From an uncultured Prevotellaceae bacterium (GTDB taxonomy: Bacteria > Bacteroidota > Bacteroidia > Bacteroidales > Bacteroidaceae), in NCBI GenBank assembly GCA_902768785.1, contig CACXMM010000016.1, positions 15,483 to 72,403 on the forward strand: DNA of 56,921 nt, given 5' to 3'. The position numbers were made by a program, and so were the translations under genes. The notes beneath the pieces are model-generated. The model worked only from the letters and a program-made list of their open reading frames with translations, was not told the DNA's origin and searched no databases. Of the stretch, positions 35,373-44,405 are shown in pieces; position 1 is the first letter of the stretch; each line of letters opens with the position of its first letter.

Positions 35373-37577
35373 CTACTTCAGCGTCTGGTTGAAATGATTC
35401 ACGATCTGTCGCAGCAGGTGGTTGCGGGTATTCCCCCCATAGATACTGTGGTTCCGGTTCGTATAGACATTCATCCGGAAATCCTTGTCAGCCTGTACCA
35501 GTGCCTCCGTATATTCGAAGGTATTCTGCGGATGGACATTGTCATCAGCCAGACCATGACAGATCAGCAGGGCACCATGCAGATTCGGAGCCCACTGGAT
35601 CGGGTTGACATCATATCCCTCAGCATTCTCCTGCGGGGTGCGCATGAAACGCTCCGTGTAGATCGTGTCATAGAAGCGCCAGTCGGTAGGGGGTGCCACG
35701 GCCACTCCGGCCTTGAACACTTCCCTGCCCTCGCTCATGCTCATCAGGGTGCAGAAGCCGCCATAGCTCCATCCCCAGATGCCGATATTCTCTTTGTCGA
35801 TATACGACTGCTTACCCAGATAAAGAGCTGTCTCCACCTGGTCACGCGCCTCTTTCTCTCCCAACCGCAGGTAGGTGCATTTCTCGAAGTCGGCCCCACG
35901 GCCACCTGTTCCCCTACCATCCACACAGGCCACGATATATCCCTGTTCGGTGAGGTAGTTGTCGAACATCGCACCACTGCCCATTGATCCCAGCGACCAG
36001 CTGTTCGTCACCTGCTGACTGCCCGGTCCGCTATACTGCCAGAGGATAACGGGATATTTCTTGGAAGGATCGAAGTCCACCGGTTTGATCATTACGCCGT
36101 TCAGCTGCACCCCTTCCGATGTGGTGAAGGTAAAGAACTCCTTCTTCGGCAGTCGGAGGTCTCCCAGGCGCTCGTTCAGCGCCTTGTTGTCCACCAGGGT
36201 CGCCAGGGTCTTGCCTTCTGCCGTACAGGTGGTATAGATATACGGGGTATGACAGTCGCTGTACTGGTTCACGAAATAGCGGAATCCGCTACTGAACATC
36301 GCCGTGTTCCATCCCTCACGGTTCGTCAGCCGCTGGGTCTTTCCGTTCTTCAGGGTGACATAGACCTCACGGTTCAGGGCGTTCTCACCGGCAGCCTGAT
36401 AGTAGGTGGTGCCCGTCTTCTCGTCGTAGCCATAGACACTGCTCACCTCCCCCTTCACATCCGTCACCTTTCTCATCAGCTGACCGTTCTTGTTATAGAG
36501 ATACAGCTGCATGGAACCGTCGCGGTCACTGGGCACGAGGATGAAGTTATCGGTGAAGCAGATTCCCTCCACCGCCTCTTCCTTCACGTATTTGTTCACC
36601 TTTTCCTGAATGAGCAGCTGTGCCACGGTGCTACGTGGGTTCACGGCATAGATGTTCAGCTCGTCCTGATGACGGTTCATGGTATAGACAATCATCCGCT
36701 GGGCATCAGCCGTGGCCTTCAGTCGCGGGATATAGCCGTCGGCATCCACCGGTACCTGCAAGGTACGCGTCTGACGGCTCTGTATGTCGAAGCTATGCAC
36801 GCTGACCGTAGCGTTCTTCTCCCCTGCCTTGGGGTATTTGTAGGCGTAGAATCCAGGATAGGTGGCATAGTCGAACTTCTCCGGTCGCATGCCCTTGTAC
36901 ATCTGCAGACTGTACTGCGGTACGGCCGACTCATCGAAGCGCACCCAACAGATCATCGTACCGTCGGCATTGAAGGCCATGGCCGAATTGAAGCCGAACT
37001 CCTCCTCATAGACCCAGTCGGGCACGCCGTTGATGACCTCATTGAACTTCCCGTCTTTGGTCACCTGACTCTCTGCATTGTCATAGAGCAGCTTCACCAG
37101 GAAGATATTGTTGTCACGCACGAAGGCCACCTGCTGTCCGTCGTTGCTCCATACGGGTGTCTGCTGCGGTCCGTAGTCAGAGAGCTTCTCCATCAGTCGG
37201 GTCTCCACATTATAAATATAGTACACCGCCGTGAACGAGCGCCGGTAGATGCGTTTCGTCTGTGTCTGGATGAGCATCTTCTTCCCGTCCGGACTCAGGA
37301 TATAGTCATCGAAGTCGTTTACCTGCTCCTTCTTGGTGTTCGCCACATCGAAGAGCACACCCGTCTGCTTACCCGTCTTATACGAGTAGCTCACCACCTG
37401 CTTCCCGTCCTGACTGATCTGGGCATAGCTCTCACCGTCGGGCAAGGGGGTTACCGTGCGCAGATACTCTGCGGCATAGACACCTCTGTTGATATCGTTC
37501 AACACGATTTCCTGTGCGGATACCGTTGTGGCGCACACCAGAAGCAGGGCACCACACAGCCATGAGATTCCTTTCAT
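35373..37577 (-). CDS. Dipeptidyl peptidase IV-like serine peptidase (S9B)
   Basis: Encodes 734 residues from MKGISWLCG at 37577; earlier in-frame methionines lie at or inside the promoter. A signal peptide ends near VSAQ. A beta-propeller (about 50-480) precedes the alpha/beta-hydrolase domain. The catalytic serine is Ser604 in GWSYGGFCTLM, with Asp in CHGLADDNVHPQNT and His in RNHSIYGG. It removes X-Pro or X-Ala dipeptides from peptide N-termini in the periplasm. A -7 box (reverse complement TAACTTTGC) lies at 37603-37611. Confidence 0.9.
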   Translation of the reverse strand: MKGISWLCGALLLVCATTVSAQEIVLNDINRGVYAAEYLRTVTPLPDGESYAQISQDGKQVVSYSYKTGKQTGVLFDVANTKKEQVNDFDDYILSPDGKKMLIQTQTKRIYRRSFTAVYYIYNVETRLMEKLSDYGPQQTPVWSNDGQQVAFVRDNNIFLVKLLYDNAESQVTKDGKFNEVINGVPDWVYEEEFGFNSAMAFNADGTMICWVRFDESAVPQYSLQMYKGMRPEKFDYATYPGFYAYKYPKAGEKNATVSVHSFDIQSRQTRTLQVPVDADGYIPRLKATADAQRMIVYTMNRHQDELNIYAVNPRSTVAQLLIQEKVNKYVKEEAVEGICFTDNFILVPSDRDGSMQLYLYNKNGQLMRKVTDVKGEVSSVYGYDEKTGTTYYQAAGENALNREVYVTLKNGKTQRLTNREGWNTAMFSSGFRYFVNQYSDCHTPYIYTTCTAEGKTLATLVDNKALNERLGDLRLPKKEFFTFTTSEGVQLNGVMIKPVDFDPSKKYPVILWQYSGPGSQQVTNSWSLGSMGSGAMFDNYLTEQGYIVACVDGRGTGGRGADFEKCTYLRLGEKEARDQVETALYLGKQSYIDKENIGIWGWSYGGFCTLMSMSEGREVFKAGVAVAPPTDWRFYDTIYTERFMRTPQENAEGYDVNPIQWAPNLHGALLICHGLADDNVHPQNTFEYTEALVQADKDFRMNVYTNRNHSIYGGNTRNHLLRQIVNHFNQTLK

Positions 37578-37602
37578 AACGTATATATTTTTCATCTTTG
37601 GT

Positions 37603-37611
37603 GCAAAGTTA
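37603..37611 (-). promoter_or_regulatory. -7 promoter box for the DPP-IV-like gene
   Basis: Reverse complement TAACTTTGC, 26 bases upstream of the chosen start at 37577. It argues against the in-frame ATG at 37595, which would be at the transcription start. Confidence 0.55.
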
Positions 37612-37670
37612 AGCATTTTCGTTCAAAGAAAAGAGCATTTATGTTTTTTTTAATTTTAATGATGTTGGTG

Positions 37671-37838
37671 CCCTTCGGGCAGAAATCGAACAAAATCTAA
37701 ACAAAATCGAACAAAAATATAAATGATTAGACAAAATAATTAACACATAACAACTATAGATTTTGTTGTTAGATTTTGTTTAGATTTTGTAGGATTTCTC
37801 GCCGTAGGCGACTCAAAACGATATTTCTCGCCGTAGGC
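37671..37838. repeat. Palindromic intergenic element 3
   Basis: Arms at 37681-37708 and 37772-37799 are complementary over 28 bases with two mismatches. Their repeated text is GATTTTGTTTAGATTTTGT. They enclose a 63-base AT-rich core. The left tip is CCCTTCGGG; the right tip CGCCGTAGGCG occurs twice (37800-37810 and 37829-37839). The gross shape matches elements 1 and 2, though the arm sequence differs. It lies between the 3' end of the GNAT gene and the promoter of the peptidase gene. Confidence 0.6.
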
Positions 37839-37849
37839 GACCCCAAACA

Positions 37850-38374
37850 TTACATATTTATTCCAACAACCTCATACACATCACTGATGATAGTAAGCTG
37901 ACAGCCATCAACATCCTCCAGGGGCCTTGAGGTGATGAGCCAGAGGGGGTTGTCAGGGTGGTAGCTATTCAGGATGGCAGGATCCGTCACCATGCAGAAA
38001 CCATTGCGGCGGTACAGGTCCATGCGCCGTTTCTGGATCTCCGTCACAGGGGGCTCCACCTCCCCCAGAATCGGTTTGTCGAAACGGTTGAGCAGCGTCT
38101 GCAGCACCTCGGTGCCCAGTCCCTGACAGCGGTATGCGGGCAGCATGGCGAGGTATTCGAAGAAGCAGAACGAGCCAAGGTCCCACCACACCGCCATACC
38201 CTGACAGATGCCGTTGGTGGCGATGACATGAAAAGCCATCTGCGGCAGCTGGTCGATAAGTCGCAGATAGCGGTCCGTGGGGAAACGTGCCTCGGGCGGG
38301 AATGCTGATTCATACAGCGCTGGTATCTGTGCCAGCAGCGGGTCCTGGCTATTCGTAATTCTGATCAGTTCCAT
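37850..38374 (-). CDS. GNAT family N-acetyltransferase
   Basis: Encodes 174 residues. The acetyl-CoA-binding motif is visible as LAMLPAYRCQGLGTEVLQTLL (about residues 75-95), preceded by the beta strand GSFCFFEYLAM. It would transfer an acetyl group from acetyl-CoA to an amine; the acceptor is unknown. The only -7 box (38382-38390) ends seven bases before the ATG, so the message may be leaderless. It stands between palindromic elements on both sides. Confidence 0.85.
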   Translation of the reverse strand: MELIRITNSQDPLLAQIPALYESAFPPEARFPTDRYLRLIDQLPQMAFHVIATNGICQGMAVWWDLGSFCFFEYLAMLPAYRCQGLGTEVLQTLLNRFDKPILGEVEPPVTEIQKRRMDLYRRNGFCMVTDPAILNSYHPDNPLWLITSRPLEDVDGCQLTIISDVYEVVGINM

Positions 38375-38381
38375 GGTGTGT

Positions 38382-38390
38382 GCAAAGATA
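38382..38390 (-). promoter_or_regulatory. -7 promoter box for the GNAT gene (leaderless spacing)
   Basis: Reverse complement TATCTTTGC, separated from the ATG by seven bases (ACACACC). Transcription would start at or very near the A of ATG. Confidence 0.5.
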
Positions 38391-38465
38391 CTAATAACTG
38401 AGAGAAGTACAAAATAAATACAATAATTTTTACATCTGAACGACAGTATGATCTACAATAATTTT

Positions 38466-38853
38466 TCGCCTATGGCGAGGATTTAGAAACGAATGTGAAT
38501 AATATGAAGAGTGCCTTGAGCGTAGCGAAAAATTTTACCCACGAATAAGAATAATAATTGTCGCCTGCGGCGAGAGTCTTAGAAAGAAATTATCATAATT
38601 AGTATAATTTAATCCAGAAATTTTAATATAAATTGGGTCTATGGATGTTAGTATAATAAAGCATTTTGTATCAATTAGTTAAAATGGTTATTCTCATCTG
38701 AATATTTAATTGTTCTCATTCATAATAATATTATTCTCATTTCTGGATTTAATTATACTAATTATTCCAATTTCTTTCCCCCCAAAACGCCGTAGGCGAA
38801 ATAAATTATTCTTATTCGTGGGTAAAATTATTTTAATTATTCATATTCGTTTC
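38466..38853. repeat. Nested palindromic element 2 in gene-free region 38375-39034
   Basis: The inner element has tips TCGCCTGCGGCGA (38561-38573) and CGCCGTAGGCGAA (38789-38801), 39-base arms at 38583-38621 and 38739-38777 (four mismatches), and a 117-base core. It is flanked by outer arms: 38531-38555 with 38805-38829 (25 bases, perfect) and 38486-38503 with 38836-38853 (one mismatch in 18). The outer left tip is CGCCTATGGCGA at 38468-38479. The inner core at 38669-38698 resembles the core of element 1. A 76-codon frame across it (38710-38940) is not a gene. The rest of the region is AT-rich. Confidence 0.75.
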
Positions 38854-38861
38854 AAAGCCCG

Positions 38862-38900
38862 TCGTTCGGAACGACCCGTAGATGACGTTTCTACGACCGA
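38862..38900. repeat. Single unit of the GGCGGAAC-type repeat
   Basis: Reads GTTCGGAACGACCCGTAGAT followed by GACG, similar to the 22-base unit of the repeats at 2316 and 23188. It directly follows the outer palindromic arm. Confidence 0.4.
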
Positions 38901-38979
38901 GAAGAGCATGTTTCCCCCATGTCAACAGCATCTTTGCTAAATTTAACAGTCACAAAGCACTGATTATCTTTTTTTTTCG

Positions 38980-38988
38980 TATATTTGC
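38980..38988 (+). promoter_or_regulatory. -7 promoter box for the first BspA-like gene
   Basis: TATATTTGC, 47 bases upstream of the ATG at 39035. Confidence 0.5.
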
Positions 38989-39034
38989 AAAGAAATCAGA
39001 TAATTACGAATATTCACAATTAAACTATGACAAT

Positions 39035-41872
39035 ATGGACAAAAGAATCATGACCCTGATCATGCTGCTCGTGGCGATAGCCATGGGCACGAAAGTGATG
39101 GCGGCTAATGAAGAAGCCTACGCCGTCTATACCTCGGGCGACCGCACCCTCAGCTTCTACTACGACGACAAAAAGAGCCAAAGGGAGGGCGACAAGTATG
39201 GAGTGAACCATGGAGATCTTATTCCAGGATGGATTTTCGACGGGAAACAATTCGAAAGGGTGGTGTTCTCAGGATCGTTCGCCAGTTATAGGCCGACATC
39301 CACTAATCTGTGGTTCAAAGGGCAGACAGAACTGAAAACAATTACCAACATCAAGAACTTAAAGACAGACGATGTGAAGTATATGAATGAGATGTTCTAT
39401 CAATGTAGCAAGTTGGAAGAAGTTGACGTAAGTGGTTTCAATACGAGCAAAGTGACCAACATGAGTGGTATGTTTTATAATTGCCACGATCTTACCACCG
39501 TCGATGTAAGCAAGTGGGATACGGGTAACGCGACATCCATGGTTAGTATGTTCCATGGTTGCAGTAGCCTGACAAGCCTTGACGTGAGCAAGTGGAATAC
39601 AGGCAAGGTGACTAGCATGTCTGGCTTATTCTATGGTTGTAAAAAACTTGAAAGTCTTAACGTGAGTAAATGGAATACGAGCAATGTGGCATACATGTCT
39701 TCGATGTTCTATGAATGCGAAGGCCTGACAAGCCTTGACGTGAGCAGCTGGGATACAGGCAACGTAAATAGTATGACCAAAATGTTTTATGGATGTAGCG
39801 GCCTGACAAGCCTTGACGTGAGCAGCTGGGATACGGGCAACGTGAATTATATGGAGGGAATGTTTGGAGAGTGCCAAGTTCTTACAAGCCTTGACGTGAG
39901 CAGCTGGGATACGGGTAACGCGACATCCATGGGTAGTATGTTCCATGGTTGCAGTAGCCTTACAAGCCTTGACGTGAGCAGCTGGAATACGGGCAACGCG
40001 ACATCTATGGGTAGTATGTTCTATGGTTGCAGCAGCCTGACAAGCCTTGACGTGAGCAGCTGGAATACGGGCAACGCGACAATCACGGCAAGTATGTTCA
40101 ATGGTTGCAGCAGCCTGACAAGCCTTGACATGAGCAGCTGGGATACAGGCAACGTAAATAACATGTACCGTATGTTTTATGGATGCAGCAGCCTGACAAG
40201 CCTTGACATGAGCAACTGGGATGTAAGTAATGTTAAAGATATGCAATATATGTTTTATGGATGTGTGGACTTAACAACCATCTATGTGGGACCTAAATGG
40301 ACTTTAAGGAGCGTGACTACCGGAAGCATGTTCGAACTTTGTCGTAAACTTCGTGGCAGTGCGGGCACCACCTATGATTCTAACCACGTGAATGGTTCCT
40401 ATGCACACATTGACGGTGGTCCGTCGAATCCCGGCTATTTGTCAGAAAGGATATACAATCTGTGGGTGGGCGGCACCAGGGTTACGTCGACGAACAGTCA
40501 GTCACTGCCCTCCACGACAGGTAGCGTGACCTACGATATCACGAAGAAAACGCTGACACTCAACAATGCAACCATTAGCGTGACAGGACAAAGTACACAC
40601 GCCATCAGTAACGGAGACCCGTGGGAGCACAGCGTCGACGGCATTGACGGGCTGACGATTGAAGTCATCGGCAACTGCCAGCTCAAAGCCCAGAGCATCG
40701 GGCTCCTCGTCAACGGCAACACCACTCTGACCGGTACAGGGCAGCTCAACGTAAATGCAGGAGAAGAAGGTGTGTGGATTCAGGGCAAGAACTTTACAAG
40801 CAAGGTGAAGAGCCTCGCCGTAACTGCCACGAGAGAGGCGGTGAAAGCTACCGGGTTTGGCGTCCTGACGATTGAGGCATCTAACTTTGAAGCGGTGACG
40901 AGCACGCCAGATCTGTTCCATCCCATCAAGGACCTGTTCCGAATGTACCTCACCGACTGCCGGTATGCCGATCCAGGCGGTGCGTGGAAATATGCCGATG
41001 CCAATAAATACTACTACGACGAAGACCGCGGCTTCATAATATTCGGTGATGAAGACTATCGTGGAAAGGTGCTGATAGAACCTGCCGCAGCGCCAGTGAA
41101 CTACCGACTGTGGGTAGGAGGCACAAGAGTGACATCGGCAAACAAGGATGCCATCAGCGTGGCTTCAGGAACGGCAAGCTATGATCCAACCACACATAGG
41201 CTGACGCTGAACAATGCAAATATCGTGGCCGAAGGCTATGATGACGGCATCAGCAACGGTCTTCCCGATTTAGAAGGAATGGCTGATTTCAAGATTGTCT
41301 GCAAAGGCACGAACAACAGTATTGATGCTGTCAACAGTGATGGTTACGGACTGGCATTATATGGCAACACCACTATCAGCGGCAGCCGACTGGGCATCAA
41401 AGCCTACGACAAAGGTATTTATCTTGAAGATTTCAAGGATCTGAACTTGCTGAACGCTGACGTCTATATCGAAGCCAGCTATCCCGTTTATTGTGGCTAC
41501 AATACCTTCGTCTACGTTCGTAACTCAAGACTGGTAGCTGATCCGGGAACGTCGCAAAACTCTCCTGTCGAAGGTGCACGAGAGTTTGATTTGATAAACA
41601 GTGAATACCAGGATCCTGATATTGATATCGACCCAGACCTGCTGTACTACAACGAGCAGGCAGAAAAGATGTATTACGACGGCTATATCTACGACGGGCC
41701 GATACTGATAGTTCCCACAGGGGTCAGCATTGCCACGGGCCTTAAGGCAATGGACAATGGACAATGGACAATTGATAATTCATTGCCGCTGTACAACCTG
41801 CAAGGCCAGCGGGTAAGTCATCCAGTAAAGGGACAGATCTACATACAAAACGGGCGGAAAGTCAAATTCTGA
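39035..41872 (+). CDS. BspA-like surface protein with DUF285 repeats (first of three)
   Basis: Encodes 945 residues from MDKRIMTLIMLL at 39035; the frame is open 51 codons further upstream, across the promoter. A signal peptide ends near VMAANEE. About eleven 26-residue DUF285-type repeats follow (consensus CSSLTSLDVSSWDTGNVTSMxxMFYG), encoded by nearly identical 78-base units. Two beta domains come next (LWVGGTRVTS...TLTLNNATI...GLTIEVIGNCQL, and a second copy). A short tail, LYNLQGQRVSHPVKGQIYIQ, ends the protein and looks like a type-9-secretion signal. Three perfect AATGGAC heptamers (41749-41769) lie just before the tail. It is likely a cell-surface adhesin; the ligand is unknown. Confidence 0.85.
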   Translation: MDKRIMTLIMLLVAIAMGTKVMAANEEAYAVYTSGDRTLSFYYDDKKSQREGDKYGVNHGDLIPGWIFDGKQFERVVFSGSFASYRPTSTNLWFKGQTELKTITNIKNLKTDDVKYMNEMFYQCSKLEEVDVSGFNTSKVTNMSGMFYNCHDLTTVDVSKWDTGNATSMVSMFHGCSSLTSLDVSKWNTGKVTSMSGLFYGCKKLESLNVSKWNTSNVAYMSSMFYECEGLTSLDVSSWDTGNVNSMTKMFYGCSGLTSLDVSSWDTGNVNYMEGMFGECQVLTSLDVSSWDTGNATSMGSMFHGCSSLTSLDVSSWNTGNATSMGSMFYGCSSLTSLDVSSWNTGNATITASMFNGCSSLTSLDMSSWDTGNVNNMYRMFYGCSSLTSLDMSNWDVSNVKDMQYMFYGCVDLTTIYVGPKWTLRSVTTGSMFELCRKLRGSAGTTYDSNHVNGSYAHIDGGPSNPGYLSERIYNLWVGGTRVTSTNSQSLPSTTGSVTYDITKKTLTLNNATISVTGQSTHAISNGDPWEHSVDGIDGLTIEVIGNCQLKAQSIGLLVNGNTTLTGTGQLNVNAGEEGVWIQGKNFTSKVKSLAVTATREAVKATGFGVLTIEASNFEAVTSTPDLFHPIKDLFRMYLTDCRYADPGGAWKYADANKYYYDEDRGFIIFGDEDYRGKVLIEPAAAPVNYRLWVGGTRVTSANKDAISVASGTASYDPTTHRLTLNNANIVAEGYDDGISNGLPDLEGMADFKIVCKGTNNSIDAVNSDGYGLALYGNTTISGSRLGIKAYDKGIYLEDFKDLNLLNADVYIEASYPVYCGYNTFVYVRNSRLVADPGTSQNSPVEGAREFDLINSEYQDPDIDIDPDLLYYNEQAEKMYYDGYIYDGPILIVPTGVSIATGLKAMDNGQWTIDNSLPLYNLQGQRVSHPVKGQIYIQNGRKVKF
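41749..41776 (+). repeat. Heptanucleotide repeat in BspA-like gene 1
   Basis: Three perfect AATGGAC units followed by AATTGAT. It encodes part of AMDNGQWTIDN immediately before the sorting-like tail. Gain or loss of one unit would shift the frame of the tail. Confidence 0.8.
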
Positions 41873-42027
41873 TTTAACCCCGCCCCCCTTGTCAGGAACC
41901 CCGCCCCTAAGAGGGGTGGGGAGCCGAGAGAGCGAACGGTATACTTTCCCTATGGGTGGGGAGCTCAAAAGGCTGTTGTGAAAGATTTACTTCGCTGACT
42001 TTATGTCGCGACAAAAACATCGAAGAT

Positions 42028-44343
42028 ATGAAACTAAGAGTTTTGTTGACAATCGCAATCCTCATGCTCTTCTGTTCTTATAGTATAGGGCAGCAGAAGA
42101 TATGTTATGCTGTTTATACAGAAGAAGACAAAACCATTACTTGTTACAATGACGAATTGATGGATTCCAAAACAGGAACCGAGATACTGGAATTAGATGA
42201 TGTCGATGGTAGGAATGGTGGGATTGATTGCTTTCAATATGAAGTGAAGAAAGTGGTGGAGAGAGTGAAGTTCGATCCATCGTTTGCCAGTGCCCAATTC
42301 AGACACATCTCATATTGGTTCTATTTCATGGAGAAACTGACAACCATCGAAGGTCTCCAGTATTTTGATACCAGTGAGGTGACAACGGCAAAGTCGGCCT
42401 TCCAGGGCTGCTCATCGCTGAACATTCTTGACTTGCGCAGTTTAAGTATGCCCAAATTGAAAAATGCATCCGGAATGTTCATGAATTGCGGAGCCAAGAT
42501 CATCAGACTGTTTCAGAGCGGGAACAAATTAACAAACGCGGAAATGATGTTTGCTCAATGCACAAATCTGGAAAGCATCAACTTCTTGGATCATCTGGAC
42601 ACCTATTCGGTGACCACGATGAAAGATATGTTTTATCTATGCAGCAGTCTGAAGATACTTGATTTGAGCAGTTGGAATACTGGCAATGTTGAGAATATGT
42701 CTGATATGTTCAATGGATGTTCTTCTTTGACAACCATCTATGGGGGACCAAAATGGTATTTAAAAAGTGTAAATGAAAGCAAGACCATGTTCCATAACTG
42801 TACCCAACTTACCGGAAGTGAGGGTACTACCTACAATATCTACAAAACAGACTGTTCCTATGCGCACATCGATGGCGGTACGTCAAATCCTGGCTATTTC
42901 TCTGCAAAAAGTGCCGACATATGGGTGGGCGGTAACAAGGTGACATCCGACAACTGCACGTCGCTGCCCGTTGAAAGCGGTAGCGCGTCGTACGACTTCG
43001 GGACCAAGACGCTGATGCTTAACAATGCAACCATTAAAGTGACGGCTCAGGGTGACTATTGCATCGCCAACGGACTCTCTGCAGAACAGCGCGTTCAAGG
43101 TATCGACGGACTGACGATTCAGGTGAATGGTGATTGCAGACTGAATGGTTCTGACATCGCTATGATGATCAATGGCAACACCACATTGACAGGCACAGGG
43201 AAGCTGTTTGTAGATGGTACAACGGCCGTATGGATTGAAGAAGGAAAGGGAATGACGGTTGCCGTGAAAGATTTCCATGCCTCTGCGACGCAAGAAGTAA
43301 TAGAAGGGAATTATGGCGGTCTCTCTATCGATGGCACAAAAATCAATAGCTTTGTGTGCGAGCCAAAGACACCTAACTGGCGCTACATTACCATTAAAGG
43401 ATTGTTTATGGATATGACGAACTGCCATTTCGCCGACCCAGAAGTCTCGTGGAGCTATGGAGATGTAGAACAATTCAATTATTGGAATGGCTATTATATG
43501 CGTTACGGTAAACAGCAATACTGTGATAAAGTGGTGATAGAGCCAGATTCAAAACCTCTGAACTACCGACTGTGGGTAGGCGGCACAAGAGTGACATCGG
43601 AGAACAAGAACGCCATCGGCGTTGCTTCAGGAACGGCAAGCTATGATCCAACCACACACACGCTGACGCTGAACAATGCAAATATCGTGGCCGAAGGCTA
43701 TGATGACGGCATCAGAAATGGTCTTCCCGATTTAGAAGGAATGGCTGATTTCAAGATTGTATGCAAAGGCACGAACAACAGTATTGATGCTGTCAACAGT
43801 GATGGTTACGGTCTGGCATTGTATGGGAACACCACTATCAGCGGCAGCCGACTGGGCATCAGCGCTTATTCCAAGGGCATTTTTGCGGGCGATGAAGCTT
43901 CTCTGACATTACAGGATGCAGACGTTTATATAGAAGCCGTCAATCCCATCTACTCTCAGTACGGTGTCATCAATGTGAATCATTCAAGACTTGAAGCGCT
44001 TCCGACATCATTGAATGAAAGAATATCTGCAGTCAGTGATGCGAAAGCGTTTAATATGACATCCTGCGTTTTCGCTGATCAAGGCGACGGGATAAACCCT
44101 GAAGACCTGTATTACGATACAGATGAGCAGATGCGGGAGATATGTTATACAGGCGCCCCCTATCACGGTCGTATAGTGATTGTTCCCACGGGGATCAGTA
44201 TTGCCACGGGCCTTGAGACAATGGACAATGGACAATGGATAATGGACAATTCAGTGCCGCTGTATAACCTGCAAGGCCAGCGGGTAAGTCATCCCGTAAA
44301 GGGACAGATCTATATACAAAACGGGCGGAAAATCATATTCTGA
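42028..44343 (+). CDS. BspA-like surface protein (second of three)
   Basis: Encodes 771 residues from MKLRVLLTIAIL at 42028. The signal peptide ends near SIGQQ. Only two or three DUF285-like repeats are recognisable (CSSLNILDLRSLSMPKLKNASGMFMN; CSSLKILDLSSWNTGNVENMSDMFNG). Two copies of the LWVGGTRVTS beta domain follow. The second copy (43562-43860) is almost identical in DNA to 41101-41399 of the first gene. It ends with the same YNLQGQRVSHPVKGQIYIQNGRK-type tail, preceded by four AATGGAC-like heptamers. The 155-base spacer before it holds GC-rich CCCCGCCCC repeats but no clear promoter, so it may be co-transcribed with gene 1. Confidence 0.83.
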   Translation: MKLRVLLTIAILMLFCSYSIGQQKICYAVYTEEDKTITCYNDELMDSKTGTEILELDDVDGRNGGIDCFQYEVKKVVERVKFDPSFASAQFRHISYWFYFMEKLTTIEGLQYFDTSEVTTAKSAFQGCSSLNILDLRSLSMPKLKNASGMFMNCGAKIIRLFQSGNKLTNAEMMFAQCTNLESINFLDHLDTYSVTTMKDMFYLCSSLKILDLSSWNTGNVENMSDMFNGCSSLTTIYGGPKWYLKSVNESKTMFHNCTQLTGSEGTTYNIYKTDCSYAHIDGGTSNPGYFSAKSADIWVGGNKVTSDNCTSLPVESGSASYDFGTKTLMLNNATIKVTAQGDYCIANGLSAEQRVQGIDGLTIQVNGDCRLNGSDIAMMINGNTTLTGTGKLFVDGTTAVWIEEGKGMTVAVKDFHASATQEVIEGNYGGLSIDGTKINSFVCEPKTPNWRYITIKGLFMDMTNCHFADPEVSWSYGDVEQFNYWNGYYMRYGKQQYCDKVVIEPDSKPLNYRLWVGGTRVTSENKNAIGVASGTASYDPTTHTLTLNNANIVAEGYDDGIRNGLPDLEGMADFKIVCKGTNNSIDAVNSDGYGLALYGNTTISGSRLGISAYSKGIFAGDEASLTLQDADVYIEAVNPIYSQYGVINVNHSRLEALPTSLNERISAVSDAKAFNMTSCVFADQGDGINPEDLYYDTDEQMREICYTGAPYHGRIVIVPTGISIATGLETMDNGQWIMDNSVPLYNLQGQRVSHPVKGQIYIQNGRKIIF
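44220..44247 (+). repeat. Heptanucleotide repeat in BspA-like gene 2
   Basis: Four units: AATGGAC, AATGGAC, AATGGAT, AATGGAC. It lies immediately before the codons of the C-terminal tail, in the same position as in gene 1. Confidence 0.8.
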
Positions 44344-44405
44344 TTACCCCCCTTGTCAGGAACCCCACCCCGTAATTCATTAACAACCATAAAACATTTA
44401 CGAAT

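Noticed and set aside
38710-38940. 76-codon plus-strand frame in the 660-base intergenic region
   Set aside because: It runs through palindromic arms and has no family resemblance.
39400-40290. Regular 78-base repeats resembling a CRISPR array at first glance
   Set aside because: The repeats are in-frame DUF285 protein repeats, with no unique spacers and no cas genes.
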